Shown: positions 1-11,203 of the stretch, piece by piece
How the letters are laid out: every line of letters starts with the position of its first letter
Numbering within the stretch: position 1 is the first letter of the stretch
Source: Diadema setosum
Taxonomy: Eukaryota > Echinodermata > Echinoidea > Diadematoida > Diadematidae
Direction: 5' to 3'
Assembly: GCF_964275005.1 (NCBI RefSeq)
Contig: NC_092688.1
Span: forward strand, 19,624,403-19,688,402
Length of the DNA stretch: 64,000 nt
Program-made: the position numbers and the translations under genes
Notes under the pieces: model-generated
The model's input: the letters and a program-made list of their open reading frames with translations, nothing else
What the model was told of the DNA's origin: nothing
Databases searched by the model: none

Positions 1-1368
1 TGGAACCATTATCTTCTCATGTCATTTGTGGGTGTTCTATCGCTTGCGCTTTCCCAGTTACTATGATCGAAGGCACCAACACAAAACATGATTGCAACTG
101 AAGAAAAATAATGATACTCCATTAGTCCGTTTTTATTTCTTTGAAGGTTTTGAAGATACTATGCATCTATATCTAGACAGAACTTGTTTACTACGGTACA
201 CTAAGACATCTTCAGTCTCATGACGTAGTGTGTTTCAGATACGATAATGAAGATTGAGTATGCCATCTCTTCAATAGCATAATATTTCGTGAAGCAGTAT
301 TTTGCTTGGTCATATCACACACAAACACACACACACACACACACACACATGCACACACATATATTACATATACACGGATATATAAATAAAAATTTTTTTT
401 ACTAGCCCTCTAACATAATATCAAGGTTATTGTAACGTAAATGTATTATCATGTTCCCTTCCAATCTATGTCCCATTTCACTAGTTATGAAAAGATCAAA
501 ACAAAAAAGTTGATGATTGTAGCGATTATTACTGAATCACACGCACACACACTTACACACATACGGACGCGAACAATGACACACGTACACAATCTCTGAA
601 GATGTTTGACATTTAATGTTCAAGAAATAATATCATCTACTATACATGCTTGAACATGGCAAAGAGTATAATTTCTATAAATACAGTTGGCATCATAATC
701 CTTTGTATGGCGATTCAAAGTGTTATGACTTTGTGACAGCATTAAGATTCTATCTGTGCCATTACATCAGCGAAACAAATATCTCAATTAAACAATAACA
801 ACTTCACTTTGTAACATGACAATATTCCAGAGAGCAGAGAATTGTACATTACCCGTGTCTGTCCGCTAATTATTTACATAAATATTTGCAAATACAAAAG
901 AGCGATAAGTACCCTTGCAGAATTTGAATTACTAATTTGAATACCAGTACCTGTGTTGAAAACATCAATTTGATGAAAACGACGAATTTAAAATCACGAC
1001 TTTCTCGAGCATAGGGATGAGAATGACAACGATAATGACTTTGCATCACTTTTTGACAGTAAATGTCTGAGGGACAATTTTGCACATTTATTGAGATTCC
1101 AGACGTGATAATCGTACATATACCTTTAAAGCGTTTCTCTTTAACTTAACGAACACATGCTTATGAAGTCTCCAATACTTATTGAAACTTTCGTTATACA
1201 TCAAGAAAGCTCTTCTTTCCCTGAAAACGATATTTACTTCTGGAAATGCATAATAATGTGGTGAATTCACGCATTATATCACGTCATCATAAATCCACAA
1301 CATAACAATTTTTAACCATTTCAGATCTTAAGGACCCCTTACTCTCTAAATCACGTACAATGTCCTTT
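1..1368. other. Intergenic, no gene seen
   Basis: AT-rich DNA with a (CA)n run at about 302-350 and short CA-rich stretches near 541-590. The small open frames here have no recognisable domain or splice context. Part of it may belong to the downstream flank of the lectin/PAN gene. Confidence 0.6.
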
Positions 1369-1374
1369 TTTATT
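1369..1374 (-). promoter_or_regulatory. Poly(A) signal AATAAA for the lectin/PAN gene
   Basis: TTTATT on the plus strand reads AATAAA on the minus strand, about 125 nt downstream of the lectin/PAN stop codon. The distance suits a 3' UTR signal and supports 1499-1758 as the terminal exon. Confidence 0.45.
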
Positions 1375-1498
1375 TAATCATATTTCATCCTCAGCTTTCC
1401 TTTAGTTGTCCGCAATGCTGCACGCAGTTAGTCTTAGATTTTCGTTTTTAAAGTTTTTCTTCATTCTGCATCATAATCCAGATCACAATCTGTTTAAT

Positions 1499-2229
1499 TT
1501 ACCCTGCTGCCACGTAATATCGACATCCTGGTTGCGAATACATGAAAGTGGTAACTGATCCCATCAGCTGGCATTGCCCCCCTTCGATGAAGTTGAACGA
1601 GAAACATCCCGTCTCCTTGCTGCACGCCGCCCCGCACGCAATGAGATTCTTGACGGAGCTTGGGAGCGCTAGGAAGGGACCCACGTTGCACAGATCAGCA
1701 GGTGTGATTGTGACGTAGGTCTGGGCGAAAGACCTCACCACATGTTCACTTGCGGGCCCTTTGTAGAAGAATGTGTGGATACACGTATCAATAATCAAAT
1801 TCATGTGAACTTTCAGTAAACAATACGTCATCACGAACTGTCTGTGTGGCTAAGAAACAAACATAGAAACAGACCAACACTGTCCAGTAAGCAAGCAAAG
1901 CACTTTCGTCTCATCCGATTCAACATTACACGTTGGTACCAATCATTTGATCTAATAAAGGGTTTTTTTCCCCTTATGCTTTTCTTCCTTTTGTCCTTGT
2001 TTTCTTTACTTTTGTTTTTTGTTTTTGTTTTTATAACCTGCACAATTCTTGCATGTGATGTCTCGTAGTTGGTAAAAATTTTTCATCTTCTGCTCTTTTC
2101 CTTTTATCTTAAATCGAAGACGAATCCCTGACGAAGGGGGAGGCCCCCGAAAATTCGGATTTTGAATTAGAATCAAGGCAATTGGCATTTAATGCATTCC
2201 TCTATATTGTGACATTATTGTTGCTATTG

Positions 2230-2288
<59 letters not shown>

Positions 2289-5200
2289 TATAAAGAGAGG
2301 AAAAGAGGGGAAAAAAGAAAGAGCTTCTATATAAATTACGCATAATAATTTATTTGCTCTAAAATGCTTTCTTGCATCATTCCACTTACTCTCGCAGATA
2401 GCAACCCTGGAGGCCGATGGCTTCTCTTGTCGCCAGCTTTCGACCGGTGTCTCGACACTCATGGACGCTGGGTTCAGTTTCTGTGCAGACTTGGTCGGGT
2501 CGGGATTTCCGCTGGCCCAATCTTTGAAGAGATGGATCGGAAGAGGGAAGATATTGTAGGAAGGAAAATATCGAAAACTTTTCCTTTTCATAACCTTCTA
2601 GAAGGAGGCTCGTACTTTTTTGTTCAAACGAATGGGATGCTAAGTATTCTGTGAAAATCCGTGTAAAGAACGTTCGCAGATACGGGAAACCTCTAAGGCA
2701 TAATGTACCGTTTGCAGATGAACAAAAATCCAGTATTAGTGTTTTCAAATAGTTCTAAAATGTGAGTTAGAGAGAGAAACAACCAATGTTAAAATTTGAA
2801 CCAGTATATAATTGATGTTGAATATTGTTAGATATACAAAATGTGAACAATAGTTATATTAAATAGAAATGTTTCCAGACTAAGCCGTATACAGTTATGG
2901 TTTATTAAGGAAAATAGTGATATCTCCTTAAATTTCAGGCTTTATTAAAAAAAATGTATGATAGGATGTTCTGTGATACAACTGACCTACACATTATGCA
3001 TCAAATGTGATATCTTGAACATTTTTGAATCACTGCTCCCAAAGGTAGACAGGACTTTTAATGGACTTCGCAAAGAATTTTTTTTTCGTGCAAAAAGTTG
3101 ACCGGACATTAATAGCGAGAACAGTTCATTTTTTGTTTTATTTTGAAGAATAAAGCAACAACTAAAACCCGGGGCATTTCTTAATTAGGCACAGTCTACT
3201 GAAGTTTGTGATCTATTCATTCACATCAGGATTTATCGACTTCATGCGCATGAGCAAGGAAAAAAAATCATTTACTTGTACCAAGAAGGCACGTTGATTT
3301 TAGATTCACTGAGAAAAACATCTGTCAGAATTATAATGATTATTCATAAAATGCTTTTAAATCGCACTTGCCAGCACATCCACCTCACAGCAAGCCTGGT
3401 ATTTGGTAATTTTAAAAAAAAGTTTATGCGAGATAATGAAATGGATGCTTTCCCGAGGGTTGATTGTCACACTTTTCTGGTCACCTGGTATACACAAGTT
3501 CATTCTTTGTTTGAACACGAATTCCATAAAATTATTGTTACGTCGTGTAGGCTTCACACTGAAGACGAGTGGAGTGTCGAACCAACTGGGGGAAAAATAA
3601 AGGTCATTAACATGTACCATCGTCCAAGTGAGCTAATTAGGAACTGGCTTATTGGATTTCAATGAATATACTGCAGGTAAATTCGGTCTGACAATCTGAA
3701 GGAAATAGCTGGAGAGAGAATCATGAGGAAGAGAGACTTACTCTGGTAGGCCAAGTTCTCGTTCTCGCTGTAGCACCTGAAGGTGGTATTACTATCAGTG
3801 TCGGAACATCCGATCCAGGCCTTAAAGTTGTCTCCCTGGTCCAGCAAGTTGATGTAAAACAAAGTCCGCATCAACCACTCTTCCTGAAGCGAAGATGGAA
3901 CGAAGAGGTAGGCGCCCCCACCGATAGCCTGGCATGTATCTCGAGCCACGTCCCACTTCATGATGGCACCGCTTGAAAGTAGCTTGTAACAGCGCTCTGA
4001 GTCAACTGACTCATGCGACCAACCAGATGGACAGCTATAAGTGACTAGATGGAGTGAAATTAATAAATGGCTAAATGCATGTATGAATGAATAAGTGAAC
4101 AAATAGATACATAATCAAAAGGAAAGATATTATTTCTAAGGGACCACGACCTAGACGATACTGGTGTCAACTGAGTGCCCTGTATAGTATGGACGTGATG
4201 GAGAACCAATGTATAAACATAGGTCTAACTTTTTAACGGTCTAGTGTAAAGGAGAAAGGTTTGTGATTGGGTAGTTGGGATTCAGTGCTTTGATGCAGAT
4301 GAGCAATCTTATATGATGTATTCGTTTCATTGAACAATAATTCTATACTGTATTAAGCGTGATTGTTTATGTTTAGGCCTTTTAAGTATATAAGGACAGG
4401 TGTATTCAATCCTGGGTGCAGAAGGCGCCAACAAAGGACACACGTCAAAATCTTCCTCTGATGTGTTTTAATGAGCTGATGTCTTAGCATGCTAATCTTT
4501 CAGTAGACACTTTGTAATTTAGTGTCATCGTTTTCTTTTTAACTGGTTTGTTTTCTCAGTGTACATTGCAGTATAGCCATCTTTTGTGGATGCAAGTACC
4601 AATTTTACATGCCCATATTGAAAAGAAACACTGAAGATAAAAATGTTTTGCTCAAGGTATATGATATAGCCTGGCGTTGACCAGAGCCGTCTGCTATACC
4701 AGATGCACCAAGCTGTACCGTAGGAAGTGCACCGTCTCTTGTAAATTACCCTTTCGCCTCATATTCCAGCGTGAGTATTGATATAGAGACAGTAATGAGT
4801 CGAATAGGATGGTAGAAAGCTCTGCGAAATCGCACTTTGAATTTGAAAAGGGATAAAATTTTTCCATATTTCATTTCATAATTATTCGCGTTATCATTTA
4901 ACTTGGCAGAGGCGATCACTGGCATCACATCACAAGTCTGTCATTGTTTGCTATCGACTTGTACATAATCTATAAATGCCCTATCTTATCATTATTAACA
5001 TGAAATCAATAAGAATAAGTTGTATCCTTGGGGTTATATCATTGTAATTTTGTAATAATCCAGCAAATATGACATTCAAATAACCAAGCGTAAACAGATT
5101 GTGTTGATTTGTGTGCAAAACCAATGGGAGAGTTGTGAGTTGATGACGTCATCGCCTCTTCTAATCTGCCAGTGTCTTTTGTGAAATTATCGCTAATGGG

Positions 5201-5391
5201 TAAAAGCATTTACAATGCAAATTTGAAAGCCAATGGATTTCTCTCATAATGTCCGACTCTGTGTATTAATACATTCATCGTTCTATTCGTCTAATTTTAC
5301 TTCATTAGTACGTCAGCTTGGACATGGCGTATCATCACTTATCATAGAACTTCACCTCAATTCATCCCATTCTGAAAATAATAATAATCAC

Positions 5392-5426
<35 letters not shown>

Positions 5427-5443
5427 TAATAATGATGATAATG

Positions 5444-5511
<68 letters not shown>

Positions 5512-6693
5512 TCACATTTATAGAATTCTCATGACGTTAACAAGTCCTTACATTATTTCCTTTGAAATAATCAGCAATTGGAAACGAAATCTAGAATATG
5601 TGTCTGAACAACTTTCATTTTGATTTGATTTTATTTGATTTTATCTATTGGTTCCTGCTTAATCGTTGAACATGCACATACATGTACATGTGTACATACA
5701 TAGTTGGTACCATACATAATATAAATGTAAGTTTTTTACAAAGTAGTTTTGTCTCCACTGATTTTACAATGTGTAGCAAAATGTATCAGCGATACAATGA
5801 ATAAGATATTATAGAAAATAGAAGAAAGGGAAAAAGGAAAGAAATGATCTGCCTGCTTTCATTAAGTTTTACACAAAGTTATGTCACCTATAGATTCTAG
5901 TTTACAGACTCATCCATCATTTTTACTTTTTTTTGAGTTGACTCATAGCCTCCTCTGTTTTCTTTGTTTTGTTTTGTTTTTGCTATAGTACAAGTTCATC
6001 TAAAGCGAAGAATCGCCATTCCATCTCTTTTGAAGTTTTTGAATTACGAAAATATTCGTTGCTACCATTTACGTCTGAAACTAACTCATGTTTAACTGAC
6101 CTTATGCCATGACATGTAATATTGAGACCAGTGTTATATATCACTGCATTCATGGGCGCACCTGCAAAAAGCTGGAACCTTAAATTCATATAATTTGGGG
6201 GTTTTATGCTGATACACACCTGGCGAAAAACACGAAACATCAATGATAATCATAAAATTTAACTGTTGTCAGCAAGTGATCGACTCATTATACTTCTTAC
6301 AATAACATAAGAACTATTCTAGAAATTGGTAACTGCTGTGACATGCCATGCCGTAATGAAGTTGCAAGAATATAGTACCATATTATTGTGTGTTACACCA
6401 ATGGAGACAACAATGCGAGAAAAGGAGGGAAATGCATGGCGTGTGGGGGTGTAATACGACTGATAAAATCATTTTGAGGTTTTAACTCATCAGCGCTTGC
6501 CTTTTCTATCGATTCGACTGCAATGGGTAACACAAGTTAGAAGCAAGGCGCTCGATCCCACCACATCAAGGAGAGACATCTTGAAAATCCCAACCTTGTA
6601 CTCACTTGTTCTCCCGCCGACATTCGGGGCAATGAGAGCCACGACACCAAGAAGCAGCTTCGAAGACAGACTCGTGGCTCTCGAAGGCGACAT
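1499..6693 (-). CDS. Secreted C-type lectin / PAN-Apple protein, 5 exons
   Basis: Not matched to a named gene. Exons in transcription order: 6693-6606, 6161-6101, 4034-3742, 2521-2390, 1758-1499. Each has an AG acceptor and GT donor, the phases agree throughout, and they total 834 nt (277 residues plus stop). Exon 1 starts at ATG 6693 and encodes a hydrophobic leader (core KLLLGVVALIA). Exon 2 is a short linker. Exons 3-4 make one C-type lectin domain: SCPSGW, RCYKL, DTCQAIGG, FKAWIGC, FRCYSENENLAYQ, then NWASGNPDP across the splice, ending AICE. Exon 5 is a PAN/Apple-like cysteine module (LCNVGPF, ACGAACSKETGCFSFNF, GGQCQLMG, QPGCRYYV). The second half of the lectin domain is odd: the usual EDC and W-N-D/C motifs before ICE are missing, so calcium-dependent sugar binding is doubtful. 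A likely extracellular recognition or adhesion role is inference. The stop overlaps a possible weak donor (GGGTAAAT), so further 3' exons are possible. Confidence 0.75.
2231..2288. repeat. (TA)n microsatellite in lectin intron 4
   Basis: Alternating TA dinucleotides for about 55 bases. Located in the intron between the exons at 2390-2521 and 1499-1758. Confidence 0.9.
5371..5513. repeat. (AAT)n microsatellite in lectin intron 2
   Basis: About 140 bases of AAT/ATA triplets with scattered GAT variants. It lies in the large intron between the exons at 6101-6161 and 3742-4034. It yields poly-Asn and poly-Ile frames that are not real proteins. Confidence 0.9.
5618..5652. repeat. TTTGA/TTTTA pentanucleotide tract, possible LINE 3' tail
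   Basis: A tract of TTTGATTTGATTTTATTTGA-like repeats. It resembles the tails at 8250-8285 and 15083-15115. The last of these ends a recognisable minus-strand LINE, so this may mark a short LINE 3' end. Confidence 0.35.
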
Positions 6694-9600
6694 CGTGTCT
6701 GTCGACAATTAAGAGGCGACTTTCCAAGAATCCACTTCCAAAATTACCAAAACGCTGTTCCCCCTCTCTTCCGCTGTCACGCGCTCGAAATAATGCTGTC
6801 TTTTTTTGGAAGATGCTCTCGGTTGTAAGAGCTGGCAGCACAACCGAAATCTGTCTTACAAAATTAGCATGCCTTTGAAGATGTACCCCTTTCTGCTTTT
6901 TGGATGAGTTCATGCGTTAACATTCCTACCAAAAGGGAAAACCGAACAGCACATTGGATATTCGCGATACAACTCACTTTATAGTTATACGCTGAAATTA
7001 TGCCATTCCGTGGGTGATGAAGTTATCTTCTAAGACAGATATCCCGACAGATATCCCTTTCATTACGAGAAGCTTTGAAAAGTTTTTATCTCTACACTGT
7101 CTGCGTCAGTAGATCAGAGCGTTATAACTCACTTGATGCAGCGGTCCATATATCTTCCCGAATCACTTAACCAACACAACGTGTGAAGGAATGCAGAAAA
7201 ATTCCCAATCTCATAACATATAACATTAAGTCCACAGTTACGCCAAAATGTCGATAGAATCGGTATTAAACATAATTATGACCTGCATCATTAAAAAGTC
7301 TCTGAGCATATAAATCGTAAGCATTGGTATAAGGGTGGAAAATATCGAAATAACGCCAGAGAAGAAAGTGATTAAACAGTGAACGAATTTGGCACCAAAT
7401 TCGAGCTGTAGTGTGCTCCTTCTACGGCACTCCCGAGCAGAACAAAAGAACAGAATAACGAAGAAGAGCGGAAATTTGATACGATGACGGAAGTACATGG
7501 GAACGCCGCTTGTCATACCTGCCCGGTAATGAATGAGGGGAGTCAGAGAGAGAGGGAGAGAGCAAGAAGTGAACGGCGACGGCTCTTCGTTCTGTTCAAT
7601 TGTTGTACAGTAGTAAATTAGCCGAGTGGTGGCGCGTGCATATGAATGAGGATTTTTCAATAGTCGAAACAATATTTGGTAGGCGTTTTAAATAAAATGT
7701 GGTAATGGAAATTATTCAATGAGCCATTGACGTCGACTCAAAGAAAGCACAATGGAGGTAGGCCTATTATAGGCCCCATTGTCGTTAGTCAAGCTGCTGA
7801 ATGCTTTTCTAATGATAATCATTAACATTTTGATGGAACGCGCTATCTTTAATCCAAATCGAAGCTAGACCATTAGATACGACATGTGCACATCATGTGC
7901 ATCTCTCTCTCTGCTGATGTATTCATCAGGTTTTCAGTGTTAATGTATAGGTATTCTCCCTCAAAGAGACAGTACGCCCTATAGCTATCACAGTCAGCCT
8001 CGCCTAGGTCGAAATAAGTCGAAGGACATACTACTACTACTGTATCAATATTGTGTTGATTATACTGTGTAAGTCGAAATTCACGTGAGTCGAATGATAT
8101 TTTTTTAGTCCCTTTGGATTCGACTTTGGCAAAGTTCAAGTTCAAGTTTATTTTTATTTTTCTCCATTTCAACATAATCAATAACGTAATTAGTGGATCC
8201 CTAAATTATTTTTTTTTTTCTCAACTGAAGCATAACTTTGTATTTTTTTCATTTCGTTTCATTTCATTTCATTTTATTTCATTTCCGGCCAAAGTATACA
8301 ATATGACAATTGCACATAAACAAACAAAATTAAGTGCAATGTAACGTTTACATATGTAAATGAGAATTAAATGCACTTCATTTGTTTACAATGAAACAAT
8401 AAACATACTTTAGATGAAGAAATACATGGACAAAATGTGACTGAATCATACCAAAGAAAAAGTCGGAAATGGAGGGGACTGCTAAATAGCCAAGCTTGTA
8501 GAATGCAGTCCCCTCGTGAGTAGTAAGAATTGTAGTAATAATGAAACGAGACAATTAGACATATTCGTCAAGAAGCATAAAACGCACACACAGACAGAAA
8601 CAAAGCAGCTCTCTTACATACGCGTGGAAAGAATAAACAGGAGGTCAAAGGTCAGAAAAGGGACAGGAAGAGGACAGAGAAAGAAGCAAAGGAGGAAGAG
8701 TTCAAGGGTCAAGGCACATGAGACTTTGGTCTTACCGAGAAGTGGACTATATATGAAATTTTTGCCGGTATGCATGTAGGTATATCTTTATAATTATGTG
8801 TCATTTATTCTTTTGCAAAGTCGAATGTATACGCCGATATGATTCCTAATTCATTCTTTGTTATGTTTTGTTGAAAAAAAAAGAAGAATGAATATGAATG
8901 AGTTGAATTGAACTGAATAATATTATGCTCACAATGTATATAAAAGTATTGAATAAAATCAACATAATGAATAAATATAAAAGGGGAGTATACATTATGC
9001 TTTTATGGGAATTGCAGAAAATAGGCATTTGATTGATAATTATTGAAGGATTGAGATGGGGATCCACTAAATATCGAAACTTGTAGATTGTGGGTCCCAT
9101 CAATTACAATAATACAATGTAGGCCCTGCATGCAAAAAAAAAAACAACAACAACAACAACAAAGACAAAACAAACAAACAAACAAACTAAAGTAATGCGT
9201 GGTCACCAAACCTAATTCATATTGCTTAATCAAGTAAACAAAATTAAGCATGAATATATATATCAAATTTGTATTGTTTTAGAGGATAATAAAACTACAT
9301 AAAGTTGGGAAATCCATGCAGACAACACATGACAAACAAACAAAGTTACAGGACAGGCGCATGTGCTAAGACACACCGAAGTACGAACAAGAACACTACA
9401 AAATAAATGGACTGGTATCGATTGCTGCCCATTTTTCCCAATATAGGTTCGATGACCATACATCATCGTTTCACAAAATTTTAGTAGACCCGATTTCGAG
9501 ATTGAAGATTTATACAGATACTGCTTGCACAACATGCTGATGACCCAAAATTATTCCACTGAACGTGGCCTTGGGTGGGCTTATCGATGTACTATATCTC

Positions 9601-10315
9601 TCATAGATCGACTGAAGTTGATAAATCAAGAAGCGCGATAGATTCATTACATTGTGATGCATCAAAGTGAAGCATCGGAGATACTGAAAATAAATAACAA
9701 AGCTTGTTTTGTAATCACCGTTGCTTGTCAGTAACGACAGAAACGTAACGTAAATTTATGGTCAAATCTAAAAAATTCAGATGTCCATTATTACTGTTCA
9801 GTGAACGGTAATAAATCGCACTCTGTGATTAATCTGACTGACGTACTGCGACCACCAAAAATGCCTATACCGGTGCAGTATTAACTCTAGTAGCACAAGA
9901 GCGTCTTTGTAATTTGTCCGTAGGAGTCATAACACTGCCAGAGCCTACTGAATCTACCCATGCTTCCAGGGATTTATGTAATACTTGGCGTCGAAATACC
10001 AATATTTGCTTAAATTGTAAACCTCGTTGTTGCTAGCATCAAACACGACTCATAAGTCGTGTTCACCTTGACTTGTGCGGCAAAAGGGAGAATTTCTCCG
10101 ACTCGTCATCTGCAGCGACTTGTGTCGAGCGTTAATTAATGACAGTGAGAGTATATTTTTGCGAGCTGACCGAGGCAGAGGATGCAATCAAATGAGACGT
10201 AAATGGAATAATCGACTCCAAATGATTCCAGGTCTGAGATTTGGAATGACCTTGTAATGTCATGGGATGCTAATCGCCCATTCATCAAGCGATGATCATG
10301 CACATTATTATTACG

Positions 10316-10350
<35 letters not shown>

Positions 10351-11203
10351 CGGTTTTTTTTTGGGGGGGGGAGGGGAAGGGTAGAAAAAGTCTAAATAGT
10401 AACATGGGCAAAACAAACAGCAATTAAAATCTGCGCAATGAGGTAATTCATATAATGATAATAATTGTGAAAGAATCGACGTATTAGAAAAGTCTCGCTC
10501 TTATACCTGAAGGTGTATCAATATTAGTCAGTAAAGGATAATAGAGCTGTATTTTATTGTCTTTTTTCTATGGATGCTTTATGAACCGTTTACTGAGTCT
10601 GAAAATTGTCATTGTTTTCATGCCTCTGTCGTGTGTCTGCCGTGCCCCTGTATAAGAGCCGGGATGGTGGGAAGAGTGTGAAGTGGTGGTGAGAAGAGGG
10701 TGAAGTGGTGAGTTGGTGTAACGGCAGCCGCAGCAGAGAAAGACGCCAGACGCTAGCACCCGGTCGATGGATTCGAACCCGGGTCCCTTCAGCAAAGATG
10801 CACACTGATCACGGGCAGTCTCCACATTATTGTTATATCGTAGGTTTCACTATAATATGGTCTCTTTCTCTTTTACTTGCGTGGTGAGTTGGAAATTTAA
10901 TGCTGCTCAGAGATTTAACAACCCCCAAACAAGATGAAGGAAATTACTTCAGGAAGCGAAAGCGAAAGATGTAAGAAGACCATTTCCTTTTCTCATCTTA
11001 AAGTGCATTGTTCTTAAGTTAAAAACAAACAAACAAACAAACAAACAAACAAAAATGAAGTCTACCCGTATATAATGCTGAATTTTGTCTTGCTATAATA
11101 ACATATTATTTAGACTCATTTCACAAAGTAAATTTGAAAACAGGCGTATAGTAATGATGAAAACATGAGCATAACTAGACTTGGAATTTGTCAAGACTGA
11201 CAA
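6694..11203. other. Intergenic block upstream of the lectin gene
   Basis: No gene with domain or splice support. It holds the likely lectin promoter (unidentified); an ATTTC pentanucleotide tract at about 8250-8285; a fragment at about 8040-8130 with TAAGTCGAAATTCAC and GAGTCGAATG motifs resembling the inside of the pogo-like element at 53596-54504; a perfect AGGTCAAAGGTCA at 8642-8654; AAC/AAAC runs at 9138-9187; a (TG)n run at 10319-10350; and an AAAC run at about 11022-11052. Confidence 0.6.
8642..8654 (+). promoter_or_regulatory. Perfect DR1 nuclear-receptor-type motif
   Basis: AGGTCA-A-AGGTCA, two direct half-sites with one-base spacing, the class of site bound by RXR/HNF4/PPAR-type receptors. 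It is intergenic and its role is unknown. The motif is seen in the sequence; binding is inference. Confidence 0.3.

Noticed and set aside
5233-5523. Frame with long poly-Asn
   Set aside because: It is translation of the (AAT)n microsatellite and has no domain or splice context.
6602-6913. Longer minus-strand frame overlapping the lectin signal exon
   Set aside because: A different frame; the signal-peptide reading from 6693 joins the downstream exons in phase and this one does not.
7238-7672. 144-codon minus-strand frame with a hydrophobic segment (FPLFFVILFFCSA)
   Set aside because: It could mimic a signal peptide exon, but there is no convincing donor in phase with another exon and no conserved domain.
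10706-10812. B-box-like GGGTTCGAATCC on the minus strand
   Set aside because: No matching A box or cloverleaf at tRNA spacing; at most a SINE scrap.
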